Shown here one piece after another: positions 22,286 to 33,886 of a stretch of 64,000 nt of DNA; the first letter of the stretch is position 1; every line of letters begins with the position of its first letter. The DNA comes from Mariannaea sp. PMI_226 (lineage: Eukaryota > Ascomycota > Sordariomycetes > Hypocreales > Nectriaceae), in assembly GCA_024336345.1 (NCBI GenBank), contig JANFOG010000006.1:2480001-2544000 (forward strand), given 5' to 3'. The notes beneath the pieces were generated by a model that saw nothing but the letters and a program-made list of their open reading frames with translations, had not been told where the DNA came from and did no database searches. The position numbers were made by a program, and so were the translations under genes.

Positions 22286-23667
22286 ATGCTAATATCGCCA
22301 CGCCTGGCACGTCTCCGGGTTGGACTTGTATTACCGTTGCTTCTTCTGACAACATTGTTTTGGTTTTCGTCACTTAGAGCAACCTCCTCCCATGTCCCTG
22401 AGGGCACCCTAGAACAGAGATTCCCTCTTGCTTGGAAGCATATCAAATCATTCAAAGGCACTGGCGGAGGTAAGCTCAGTAACTCGGCTTGGCATCAACC
22501 CCTCCCTCCCCTCGTGGTAAATCTGTCACACTAACACGGGCTGTTATAGCATGGTATATACCGCCAGAATGGATGAGTGACCATGAAAGCCAACCACAGA
22601 ATATTTTAGAAGCTGCCCAGTTGGTATCCAAAGTAGCGTCTTTGGACCCCACAAGAGAAATTCCCTTCTCCAATATTCCCTTGATTGTCCATCAGACTTG
22701 GAAAACTTCTCAAATAAGCACCTGGAATGTTGAGATTCTCTCATGGGTCGAAATTTGGCTCAAGGACGCCACCGCCACGGAGCGTGGCCGTCCTATGGCA
22801 TACTTATTCTGGGATGATGACGGTATCATGACCTTCATGCAACACTACGAAAAGGACTTTGTGGATTCATTTATGTCGTATTTCACACCCGTGGAAAGGG
22901 CCGATATTTTTCGCATCTTGGTTTGCAAGTGGCTGGGCGGCATAGTACGTAATTCCTTCCCGCCTCGATCCTATATGCTAAACGTTGTGCAGTATGCGGA
23001 TGTGGACACGGAGCCCCTCCGGCATCCTTCAGCTTGGATTAACCAGTCTGATATTTCTCCTTGGACCGACCCAGAAACGGGCATAAGTTACGGCGTCTCT
23101 ACATCAGGGACAGCTTCAAACAACCTTGAGAAGATTCGACCGGTCAACCTGCTATGGGGATTAGAAGCCGATACCGACCCTGCATCTAGTACACACTGGC
23201 GTATGGGTTATACTTACCCCATACAACTAACACAGTGGGCGCTCGCATCAGCTCAAAATCACCCAGTACTGACTCAATTCATGGAGCAACTCAATGCCCG
23301 TCTTAGAAATGAAACGAGTGATGACCTAGAAGTTCAATCCATCAAGGCCGATCCACTTACTCGAACTGGCCCCGCGGCAGTTACTCTAGCCACAATGACG
23401 TGGCTTGAAAGCCAAATTGGCTTTAGATGGAATGCTCTGACAGGATTAAAAGACGGAGGAAAAGCAAAATTAGTATCTGATGTGCTCGTTCTCCCGATTA
23501 CCGGTTTCAGGTATAATGACCTACCTTATGAAAGGAGATCATACGCTAACATTGGTTTGACAGCCCAGGAAGAGGCAGCTATGGAAATATGGGCTCAAAA
23601 CCGGCTTCTGACCCTGCGGCGAAGCTATATCATCACGCGAGGGGGTCATGGCGACACTTCAACTTGA
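22286..23667 (+). CDS. OCH1-like glycosyltransferase
   Basis: A 417-residue Golgi type II enzyme of the Gly_transf_sug/OCH1 group. Exons are 22286-22469, 22550-22944 and 22993-23667. An N-terminal anchor (VGLVLPLLLLTTLFWF) is followed by P-L-I-V-H-Q-T-W-K, then W-D-D-D, and then R-A-D-I-F-R-I-L-V-C-K-W-L-G-G-I joined by splicing to Y-A-D-V-D. That D-V-D is the sugar-nucleotide DXD. OCH1 starts N-glycan outer chains with an alpha-1,6-mannose, but fungi hold many paralogues of unknown acceptor. Third member of the glycan trio. Confidence 0.87.
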
Positions 23668-24482
23668 AAGTTGAGTATGGCAAATTTTGCCGAACGATGT
23701 TTGGCTTATGCAAAGATTGGCCGAAGGTTGCGTAATAATAAGAAAATGAAAGAAAAACTCCAAGTACTAGTTGCGAGCCATGCTGTTAGGATACCCTAGA
23801 ATTTATAATATTGAAGATATTGCATAGAATTGCGTTTACGTTGAGTTATATATATATATATCAATTTACGGTATATTTCATCCTTGAACTGAAATGGGTT
23901 GGCGGGGAAAAAACAGGAAAAAAAAAAAAGAATAACCTCGCGGTTGTCCTCATGGTATATCCAATCTCTCGCAAACTGTATGCAAGGATTGTGAGTTGAT
24001 AGAGATATATTGATTCATCGTGGCCGGCATACTCATAACATGCGTATTACTTCTGGAGTTTATCTTTTGTGTTGTCTGTGCTCTTTCTAGAGACATACGA
24101 AAGTAACTGCTGAAGTTGGAGTTGATTTGCTATATATACGTATATATATATTTAGGAGGTTTTATTTATTATATAGCTAGGTCTCCGTATGAAATGCTGA
24201 AAAAAGTGACTTTTCTAGCGCCATGGAATGTGGATACAAGGCCTGATCTTATCAGTTTCGAAGTAGGCTCAAGGAAGTATTTTCTATTCGTACCACTTGG
24301 AACTGAAATGATACCTTCAGTCCTAACCGCGCTTCTGAACACATGGACGCAATTTTGAAGATGTAAAGCCTCGCAGAGGCACTAATGGATTTATGATGGA
24401 GGTATATTTTCTACCTCTACGAGGAAACCCTGAGTACCTAACGAACCAGGCAAAGCGTTCTCGCCAACTCCGAACCTGGCTA
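23668..24482. other. Convergent intergenic region with TA microsatellites
   Basis: 3' ends of the OCH1-like gene and the leftward regulator. Short (TA)n runs occur near 23846 and 24130. No gene seen. Confidence 0.5.
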
Positions 24483-26560
24483 TTACTCAAAACTAGGAGA
24501 AGCCTGGCCTAATTGATATTCTGTGTAGGGGAATGTAATTCCGATATCGAGTGATTGAAGAATTCCGGGAGATGAAGCGGTTGCTGATGAAGCATCGGGT
24601 ATGCCATCATGGGGATCATAAGACATTGGAGACTTGTCCGGGCTATCTAGTTGATCTTTCACCTTCTCTGGGATGAGTTTCATTAACCCATCTGTTGACA
24701 GAAGCAGTTGGGCATTGGCACTCTCTAGCACATCAGAACCATTGCTTGACACTTGAAGAATCCATCGGTACTCGGTAAGCTTCTGCCGATAAAATGCTGC
24801 CTCTTCTGTGCTTGTTGCGGTTGACCAAAGAAGAAGCATGAATGCGCTAAGGATAGAGAAATTATAGCATGATGGCGAGTACCAAAATGATTGCAAATGC
24901 TCCGGCTTCAAACTCTTGATAAAGTCGATTGCAGAGCACAAACGAGCCTTTGCCGCGTTGCGACATATCTCAACCAATGCTATGTCATCTGTCGCATTCG
25001 ATGCCACACGTATAATATGGCGATGTAAGGTGATCTCGGTAGCATAGTACGCAAGATAGAGGTACCCTACCCAGCGGTTAGTATTGAAAACCCACCGATA
25101 TGATCGGAAGCTCTCACGAACGTACCTGTAGAAGACAATTTTCTGAATTTGATATCCTCCCCTTTGATGACTTCGGGCAATTGCGAGAACCATTCCTTCA
25201 ACCGAATTTGGATAGGTTTTGCAATAGCCAATTGTTCCCTTAGGCTACCTAAGGACTCATGTTGGGCTCGCAAAGTGTAAAAAGTGGACAAGATTTCAGA
25301 CAGGATCTCTGTCAGTTTTACCATTTCACAAAACAAGATTCGGCCTTTCTCAACTTCTGCACTGCCATCCTCATCATTTTCATCTACAGCGTTCTCGGGG
25401 AAATCCTCCACCGTGAGCGGCTGCACAAGCCAATCTGGATAATGGATATGGGACGGCCGGCCATGTACGAGGGCACCCCATTTATCTTGCATAAACAACG
25501 CCCAGGCGAGCCGCTTCCGTAGACCCTTTTCCCATGTGGGTATGCTCCAGTGAGAGCAGTCTAAATGGAGCCCAATATCTTGACCGATGCCTACCAATTG
25601 CGTAGTTAAGGTCCAGGAGTTTCTTTTCGGTCGCTGGAGAAGCAGGAGGCCGGCTTGAATTGTAGAGAGTTTGGGACGGTGCACGACTTCGGCCCACGCT
25701 CTCATTGCGACATCCTCGAGCTTTAGTGCATCGGGCTTCGGTAGCGTAGCTAATTCGGCATCATAGGTCCACCAGTTGAGGGCAAGGATGTATACAAAGG
25801 CGAGACACGGCGGGGAGAATTCGCGATGTGTACGATCATACTTTTCAAGCCATACCATTTTGTGCAGGATAGGAAAACTAGGGTGAACAATGCGAAAGTA
25901 CAGGTGTATCAACTTGTGCCCATGGGGGGAAACGACAGTCTCGACAGCGTCTAGCCGCGATATTTCTTGCGGATGGCTCAACGTGCTTTGATCATGGATC
26001 TGGAGGAAGGTCTCTGTTGAACCCACTTTGCGGAGCGTTATTGGACCAATGGTGATTTCGTCATGGCTAGCCAGAGACTCGGAGTGTAGGAGACTGTGCT
26101 CAAAATCTGAGGAGGGACCGAGATAGGTCGCGTGCCTGTTTGTCTGCAACCCCAATGTCCTGCGAAGCAACGTGGGGCCTCTAAGGTTCTCATAGCAGTC
26201 TATCTTGTCAACAGTCCGTATCGCACTGGCAGCGCTAGACTTGTGTCCCTGTCGAGATGCCACCCGTGACACCGACATCGCCTCTTGCTCTTCATCGTCT
26301 GGATACGTGATTTTTCTTTTCCTTGGTCGGATGCTTTCTTGAAAAGTACACTGGCGGTGATGGAACTGGCAGAGCACGCACGCGGATAATCCATCCAGCA
26401 TCTCGCAGCGGCTCTTCCTCTTCCGGCATGAGTCACATGGCCTAGAGGGCCGGTTAACCGGTACTCTTTGTTCTATACCGGCTGCGGCTTGAGGACCGGC
26501 GAGAGCGTCCCCGATTTCGCGGTCTGGAGAAGCGCTTGACATGATGTTCGCAGTCATCAT
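24483..26560 (-). CDS. Zn2Cys6 regulator resembling DAL81/UGA35/TamA
   Basis: A 672-residue transcription factor. Exons are 26560-25126 and 25066-24483; the intron has an ACTAAC branch point. Zinc cluster at residues 42-71: C-x2-C-x6-C-x8-C-x2-C-x6-C (PCDSCRKRKSRCEM...CVLCQFHHRQC). The CVLC-x-FH-x3-CTF arrangement followed by PRKRK matches what I remember of the DAL81/TamA group, general co-regulators of GABA, urea, allantoin and other poor nitrogen sources. A Fungal_trans middle region follows (LIHLYFRIVHPSFPILHK, WALFMQDKWGALVHGRPSHI). It lies next to an NCS1 permease and an amidase fusion, which fits nitrogen control. The DAL81 resemblance is from memory, not alignment, and this is likely a paralogue. 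Confidence 0.82.
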
Positions 26561-27205
26561 CTCCCAGCATAGCGCATGCGCGATGGGTATGGATTTCGGT
26601 CAGCTAGATTGACCCTCAACCTTATCCGAATCCTTATCGAGGCTGTAGTGCGGGTAATGGAATATTATGTGATAGATCTCGACACAGGAGCGTGGAGCTG
26701 GTCTTGATAAGCAAGGTGCGAGGTGGTTTCGATATTTTGGCGTCCACACTTCGAACAGAAAGATCTTCTCATGGGAGGGCTCGTCTCCATGGAAGCTACA
26801 GAGAACCAAGACTGCTGAAAAGCTTTCTAACCGGAGTCCTGGCTTCATATCGAATCTAATACTTCTCGACATGCAGACGCTAGTCGCTGCTGTCGAGAGA
26901 TAAGGTGATGAAATGGACCAATAACAACCAGCCCCACACTAATTTGTCAATGGCAGAACATCCCGTAGATAAGATATCACACCCTGTTGAAATTTCCAAA
27001 TCGCCACCAAAATCACGCTCTACTGGCATTTCTATCCAAAGCGGCGTTTTTCACATCTACCCAAGCGCGGGCGAAGCTCTGGATGGCTGGCTGGTTGTAC
27101 GTATGATCAAAATGAACCAATAGTGGTATAACTACCTTCGCGACAATATAATCTGCAGAAATACTCCCCTTCCTCCCTGCGTAAGCCACCACAGCGTCAC
27201 ACGTA
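26561..27205. other. Intergenic between regulator and NCS1 permease
   Basis: Promoter of the leftward regulator and 3' region of the leftward permease. No gene that I can support. Confidence 0.5.
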
Positions 27206-29191
27206 TCAGTGCTTTGGAGGCGTAGGGCTAACTTCCTTCTCCTCGGCTGTAAACGAACCCTTATTAGAATCAGTGACTTCCTCGACGCCCATTACAACAG
27301 AAGACTCGATGTCTCCTCTCTCTCTCTGCGGAGGCAACACGGCTTCCTCTAACAGTGATTCGGTTGGGGGAGACACATAGGTGCAGATAACATAGTAGAC
27401 CAAAATGGAAAGCGTGAATCCGAAGAGCCAGGCAAAAGTGTAGATTTTCCAAGCACCGCCAACATTCAAACCATTGTCAATGCTCTTGGCAAATCCGGGG
27501 AGCAAAGGAGCGAAGCCGGTGATAAAGGCGGCATATGCGCGCCAGTTGACACCATGACTATACCAATAGATGCCGTTGCTGCGATAGAGCTCATGCACGT
27601 CGAGCTTGCATTTCTTGATAATATAGTAATCGCAGACCATGACGCCAGCCAGAGGTCCCATGAGGCATGAATAGCCACTCAGGAAAGCCAAAAGGCCGGC
27701 GGCATTCTTAATGATGTTCCATGGGGTAGAAATAATGCAGAAGATGGAAATAAACAGCGTAGCTCTCCAAATGTTGATGTACTTGGGGGCAATGCCGGTG
27801 ATGTCGTTGGAGAATGGATAAGTACCGGCAGCGATCTGATTTCCAATTGTAGCGAGAATGAAGCTGAAACCAGTAAAGAATTTGGCGGCACGAGAATCAA
27901 AATTTGAAATGACAGCTGGCATGTACCATTGAAATTCACCCCATAGGTACTGGTTTGCGGAAGTGACGAAAATTGGGGTAAGAGAAGCCAGAGTTCCAAT
28001 CACTGGCAGAGCAAAATATTGATGATATCCGCTCAATCCGTTCTTGGAGAATCGACCAAAATCTAGAAACATTAGCCAATGTGTTGATAGCATTTTGAAT
28101 TAGGTAGCATCTCAAGATACCTGGCATGTTGACGGCCATGGACGAGAAAAGCCCCATAATAACATTGAGACCAGTTAGTGCAGAATAGGCAGTGTTCATG
28201 TAGTCAGATGTCATTTTGGCCTTTCCTGTGACCAATGGCCCTCCTCCTTTGGTTACAATCGCAGCCCAGAGGAAGAGCGCAAGAAACGTGGGGGGGACGA
28301 TGATGCCCTTGACGAGGAAGAGGATTCGGAGTTTCTTGATCGGCATGAGAGCAAGGCCGGTTTGAATGAACCAGTAAAGGAAGAGGCAGAGGAGACCAGC
28401 AGCTAACACATTCTCAATAAGCTTTCTGACGATAATTGAAGTTTCATCCGTAACAGAATACAGGACAAAATATGGAAGAGAATAATTTAGCTTACAAGTG
28501 ATTCCGGCATCTTCGGGGAGCTTGTTGGGGAAATTGATGAAACTCGGCCAAATGGCTTCGATGCAATTTTGGAGAAAATCACCAGCCTGGACCGTAAGAA
28601 TAGCAGTCCACATCAGGGCAACAAATGCTAGGAGAGTTTCAGCGAATTATGATCAACTTGCCCGTTGCTGCTGGTCTCACCTCGAATCAAGATAACTGGA
28701 TATGATCCGTACATTCCGAAGATGGAACGGACAATGACTGGGTAAGGAACGGCGTATGTGGCACCCATCTTTCCTGTAAGAGTGATGACTACGCTGCAAA
28801 TCAGGAAGCCAAAGAAGACAATTGGGATTGTTTCTCTGGCTGTGAAACCGAGGGCCATGACACTTGAGACGGTGGATGCCAATGGTGGAGCCTGGAAACT
28901 ATCGTCAGCAGCGAAAGAAGAATGAGCAACCTGAAGGAAGTTTATTACCATCATGTCAGATGTCCAGTATGCCCAATAGTCAAGACCGCCCCAAGTGCGA
29001 TCCTCAGGTGGAATTGGATCAAGATCTGAATTTTTGAGTGAGCTTTGTAGACTACGTTTTTGAACTGGACTATTTGGTGTACCTTTGTTGGACCATTTGC
29101 CGTCCTCATAAGTTCCATGTCTGGTGGGCAACTTCCATGAAAGATGAGGACCGATCCTGGACTTCATCTGCTGTAAAGAGAAAGATGGCAT
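27206..29191 (-). CDS. NCS1-family permease (uracil/allantoin/hydantoin type)
   Basis: Plasma-membrane nucleobase-cation-symport-1 transporter of 574 residues in five exons: 29191-28949, 28891-28681, 28627-28496, 28402-28121 and 28062-27206. Two introns (57 and 93 nt) keep frame without a stop, so an unspliced reading also looks open; splicing gives the better match to the family. About 12 hydrophobic segments. Family marks: YW-x-SD early, PYPVIVRS-x-FG, VN-[I/M]-PDF-x-R across the fourth junction, and G-P-L-A-G-V-M-V-C-D-Y near the end. Substrates in fungi are uracil, allantoin, uridine, cytosine/purines or hydantoins. It is divergent from the hydrolase-amidase fusion at 29945 and probably supplies its substrate. 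An in-frame Met at 29239 is an alternative start. Confidence 0.9.
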
Positions 29192-29944
29192 TTTGCTTGC
29201 TTGGGTGATGATTATTGAAGGTGGAGTATGGGTGTTCACTGGGAGTTGATCATCTTGAGTCCTGAGGGTCCAGAGGCATAAATATTAAAATTTTGTTTTT
29301 CTTATTTGTAACATTGTCAAGAGGAATCAAGATAAAAATGAATGTCTATGTTATCATGATAGCCGGCGAGCCGTTGGCAGACCGAAGCCGCTCGCGCTAC
29401 TCTGAATCGAATATCGGAGCGAATGAATCGCAGTCTTTGCTTTTCCTAGCACATGGCGGGCACATGTATTGAAGGCTCCCCACTTTGATATCTGAGGGAC
29501 TCGAGGGACTTTACTGGATGTAGGATGTGGGGTTTATCTAATCTTATCTAGATTTGGATGATGGCTTCCAATAGGCAATAGGCGACAGGGCACTATGCTG
29601 ATCTGGGGCGATAGCATCAAGACGGCCCCCACTGCCGGCAGAGATAAGACGAAGAGGCCGTCGGGGAGCCTTCGGAGTGCCGTACGGCGAATTGTTATCA
29701 GTGATAAGGGCCACTTCGGGATACTGGTCATGTTGATGATTCAATCTGTCCCCAAGTTCGCCACACGGTTTTGTTTGCGGTTTATCCACACATTCGGGGA
29801 AGTATAGAGTATATAGATATCCTTGAGACGATTTTCAATCACATCGAGTTGGTCAGTTATCACTTAATTTCACCACTTCTTACTTCACCTGTCGTTAGGG
29901 CAAGCCCATTCTCTGATACCAGTGCAAACAGACTTGGAGCTGCA
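29192..29944. promoter_or_regulatory. GATA-rich divergent promoter, NCS1 permease / hydrolase-amidase fusion
   Basis: In 753 bp I count nine GATAA/TTATC sites: near 29331, 29351, 29534, 29544, 29643, 29695, 29703, 29782 and 29858. Two or three would be the most expected by chance. Two form a tight tandem pair (29534-29548) and two a head-to-head pair (29695-29707). Such sites bind GATA factors of the AreA/NIT2 type that switch on use of poor nitrogen sources. Confidence 0.7.
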
Positions 29945-32175
29945 ATGCCATCCTCCAAGATTCTCTCCGTGGCTGCGCAGCCGTATGCATTTGCATTCGA
30001 TCCTGCTCACACAGCCCTGCTCGTCATTGATATGCAGAGGGACTTCCTCCTGCCTGGGGGATTTGGACATGCTCAGGGCGCCAACCTGGACGCAGTCCAA
30101 GCGTCAATTGGCCCAACCAAAAAGTTGCTTGAGGCCTGCCGTGACGCGGGACTGAAAATATTTCACACCAGAGAAGGGCATAAACCAGATCTTTCGGATT
30201 GCCCATCTTCAAAGCTGGTGAGACAATCTGATGCTCCCGACAATGTACATCACAATTTGGCCATTGGAGACAAGGGCAAAATGGGTAGGATACTAATTCA
30301 GGGAGAATATGGCCATGACATTATTGATGAGCTGCAGCCTTTGCCGGATGAAGTCATCATTGACAAGCCGGGAAAGGGCGCTTTTTGGAACACCACCTTG
30401 ATGCATCAGCTCAAGAGCTGTGAAGTAACGCACTTGATTGTATCGGGAGTCACGACTGAGTGCTGCTTTGCGACAACTATCAAGGAGGCGAACGACCGCG
30501 GGTTCGAGTGTTGTAAGTCCCCAACCCCAAAATTTTAAAGAACTCGACCGCTCATAAAAGCCCAGGCGGTATTGAAGAAGCCACGGCTGGATACTACGCA
30601 GAATTCAAGCCCGCTTCTCTTGACATACTGTACTCATCACAAGGCCTCTTTGGATTTGTAGCCAAGCTCAATCCATTACTTGAAGCGCTCGAAGTTGAGT
30701 CAAAATCTCGCGCTTCACGGGCTTCAACGAACACTCCGCCTGAAACGCCTCCGGATTGGGATGGGGACCTACGCATCGAATCCTTGCAGCGCTCGTATAG
30801 GGTCGGAGTGTCGCCGATAACCGTCATCGAAGCACTGTATCGAAAGATCGAGGCCTACAAAGCGACAGACCCTGCCGTTTGGATAGAGCTTATTCCAAAG
30901 GATAAGGCACTACAAGCAGCTCAGGCTCTCGTGCAACAGTACCCCGACAGGACTAAGCGTCCTGCCCTATTTGGAGTCCCGTTCAGTATCAAGGATAGTC
31001 TCGATGTGGTTGGACTGCCAACAACTACCGCCTGCCCACCACTAGCAAATATCCCTAGTAGATCAGCAGTTGTCTACGACAAAGCGATTGCCAATGGCTC
31101 CATTTTTATCGGAAAAACCAACCTCGACCAGCTTGCCACCGGTTTGTCAGGATGCAGGAGCCCGTACGGAATCACTCACTCGGTGTTTCACCCGGATTAT
31201 ATCTCAGGGGGGTCCTCGAGCGGCAGCTGTGTCAGTGTTGGAGCTGGCCTATGTTCATTCTCTATTGCAACCGATACCGCTGGTAGCGGCCGTGTACCAT
31301 CCTGTTTCAATGGTGTGGTAGGCTATAAGCCGACAAGAGGAACCCTCTCGGCCGTTGGATTGACCCCCGCTTGCCTCTCTCTCGACTGCATCGCCATCAT
31401 TTCCAAAACAGTTCAAGATGCTGCCACAGTCAGCCGTGCGCTTGAAGGCTTTGACGAGAACGATCCCTATGCAAAGCCGGTCATTGCTTTTGAGAGGCAC
31501 ATCAACTCTATTGGGCCTTTGGCCAAATCATTCAAGTTTGGTATTCCACCAGCAGAGGCTCTCTCTGTCTGCTCAGTGCCGTATAGGCGGTTATTTAACG
31601 AGACTATCACAAAGCTACAGTCAATAGGTGGAATTCTAACACCCATCGACTGGTCACCCTTTGAAAAGGCTGGAAGGCTCCTCTACGAAGGTAGCTTTGT
31701 ATGCGAAAGGCTTGCCAGTTTGCCCGATGATTGGCTACAACGCAACCGTGGTCATTTGCATCCTGTGATTGTTGAATTGTTCGACCAAGTCATCCAGAGG
31801 AACAGTTCTGCTGTTCAAGCGTATCGTGACCTGCAGGCAAAAGTTCGACACACCCGTGAGGCAGAGAAGGTGTTTACCGAAGTCGATTTTGTTCTGGTTC
31901 CAACAACAACGACCCATTGGACAATCGAAGAGATGTTGGCCGACCCCATTCGAAGGAATAGTATGTTGGGCGAGTTTACACACTCTGGCAATGTGCTCGA
32001 TCTGTGTGCAGTTGCGGTTCCAATTACGACCTATCCCGCTTCTGAACTCTCTGGGAAACCAGATGACACAGGGGAATTACCTTTTGGTGTTACTTTGCTC
32101 GGTGGGAGCCGCTTAGACGCAGAAACACTGCGACTCGCAAGAATTGTGGAGGAAGGAATTAAATCTAATGAATGA
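29945..32175 (+). CDS. Fusion: isochorismatase-like hydrolase plus allophanate-hydrolase-type amidase
   Basis: A 725-residue two-enzyme protein. Exons are 29945-30512 and 30566-32175. Residues about 20-205 are a cysteine hydrolase of the isochorismatase family: D-M-Q-R-D-F (Asp), D-K-P-G-K-G-A-F (Lys), and G-V-T-T-E-C-C-F (Cys). Relatives cleave biuret, ureidoacrylate or N-carbamoyl compounds. Residues about 270-720 are an amidase-signature enzyme with Lys (PFSIKDS), cis-Ser (GGSSSGS) and nucleophile Ser (DTAGSGRVPS). The surrounding sequence (T-N-L-D-Q-x-A-T-G-L, A-C-x-S-L-D-C) is of the allophanate hydrolase type. Together they could open a ureide or biuret to allophanate and then to ammonia and CO2. 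The C-terminal domain found in AtzF and yeast DUR1,2 is absent. Specificity is inferred, not proven. Confidence 0.88.
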
Positions 32176-33886
32176 TCTCTTTCATTACCCAAACGGCTCG
32201 GTGGCTATAAAGCTATGTAATAAAATGTTGAGGTTCTTTTTGCACAAACTTGACCCATTACTTTCTCCGCATACACGTCTGAGCTGTATCCATGCCAGCT
32301 TCCAATGACTTAAAGTGACCACTAACAAACGCGGAATGTGAGGAATAGGCGGGAATTCAGGCAACTTGCTATGTAACAATGCCTAATAGAACTTCCTACT
32401 TATCTGAGGCAGAGACTGACCATCAGGAGAACTTGGCATAGCAATGCGGTTATCGAGGATCTGGAAACGAGTATTGGCTGTGTCAGCCAACTGAACCGAG
32501 CATGGGCCAGTCGCCTACGAATGAAGCAACAAAGCGGTTTATAATGTCGCTTCCTTTTTTTTTTTTTTTTTTTTTTTTTTTCTCATTTACCAGCCAGGTT
32601 CATTTCAATTCATTTCTAAGCAATACAACGCTTAATTTTACAGACCATACGGTTGTGTTTCCACAACATAACACCACTGTTAGTTGCTGATAATGCTAAA
32701 GCTATCGACATTTCGTATGTAAGTGCCCAGCCCACTCAGCAAGTCTTTAGGTTAGTACCTTTGCGGACGCTGTCTGTGAAGGCCGCAGCATCACAACGCA
32801 ACTCCAGTGACTCAAGATATCTCAACGCTTGACATTCCCCGCCAAAAGTGGGCCAGTCCGTCGTAGTGATGCCATATTAAGTCTCATTTGGAGAGTTGGA
32901 GACTTGAACTTTGCTCACGTCATCAAAGCCGTGAGCTGGCCGGATTTGTTCAAAGGCATCCGATCTTGGTGTGCTACGGATCCGGAACAATTTGTCGCTG
33001 CTCACCTAGAACAAAGACAGAGCGCAAGAAATAAGCCACTATCTTTGTTTTTTTGGTTGATCATGTCTAACGAGGGCCACGGCTTCAAAGAACTGATCAG
33101 ATTGAAATTGTATTATTAAAGGCCGATATTCGTATGGACAATAATTGCCGAGAGAATCACTTCTTACTGTTTTAAAACCAATTCGCTTTGAGGACGCGAA
33201 TACTAAAAATCATTTTACTTGTGAATCCGGAAATGGACGGTAAGTTTCGAGAAATACGCCGCGCAATCGAATCTTCTCATTGGATCTTATTCCGCCACCT
33301 ACGATTGCACATTGCCCACTCACTATTCACCTCGGAAATTAGACAAAGTGACCTCCCAGTAGAATCTGCAACACAATTTTAAGTCAGCTAGGTGCAAGAG
33401 CTGTGCAGAGCGCATCGCCCGCCTCGCCCCTTTTTTGCTCTCAACTCCAATAGGGTATGGCAGCGATGGAGCCCTGCCTATTTGCGCTCATATCTTTAAG
33501 GATTCGTATTAGGCCCAGATGGGCGTTTGACACGATGCTAGTCATAGAAACAGCTTGAAACGTAAAATATCATTCCTCAGATCTGCAGGTAGGTCCCGTC
33601 AGGAGGCACTCTTATGATCTTCATCTTCGGAGACTAAGTGGATATCTTTGGCCAACACTCTCCCGCCACTGAACTTCTTTGATACTTGCCGTTTACGTTG
33701 GTTTTAGCTTTGAACTTAAAGAAGCCGCCAGACTTGACTATTCTCTTGCAAGTAGAATCTAAATCTAAGGTAGTGATGACCGCGAATTTCGCTGGTTCTA
33801 TATCTATGGTAGCTTCGCGCACGCACAAACGAGGCAAAGTTGTGGCGAAATAACAGCAATTAAAGTCCTATCGATCACTCATCAAG
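32176..33886. other. Intergenic, 1.7 kb, with a 27-nt poly-T tract
   Basis: No gene that I can support. It contains a run of about 27 T at 32555-32581. Short open frames at 32829-33119 and on the minus strand at 33634-33837 have no recognisable family. Confidence 0.5.
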
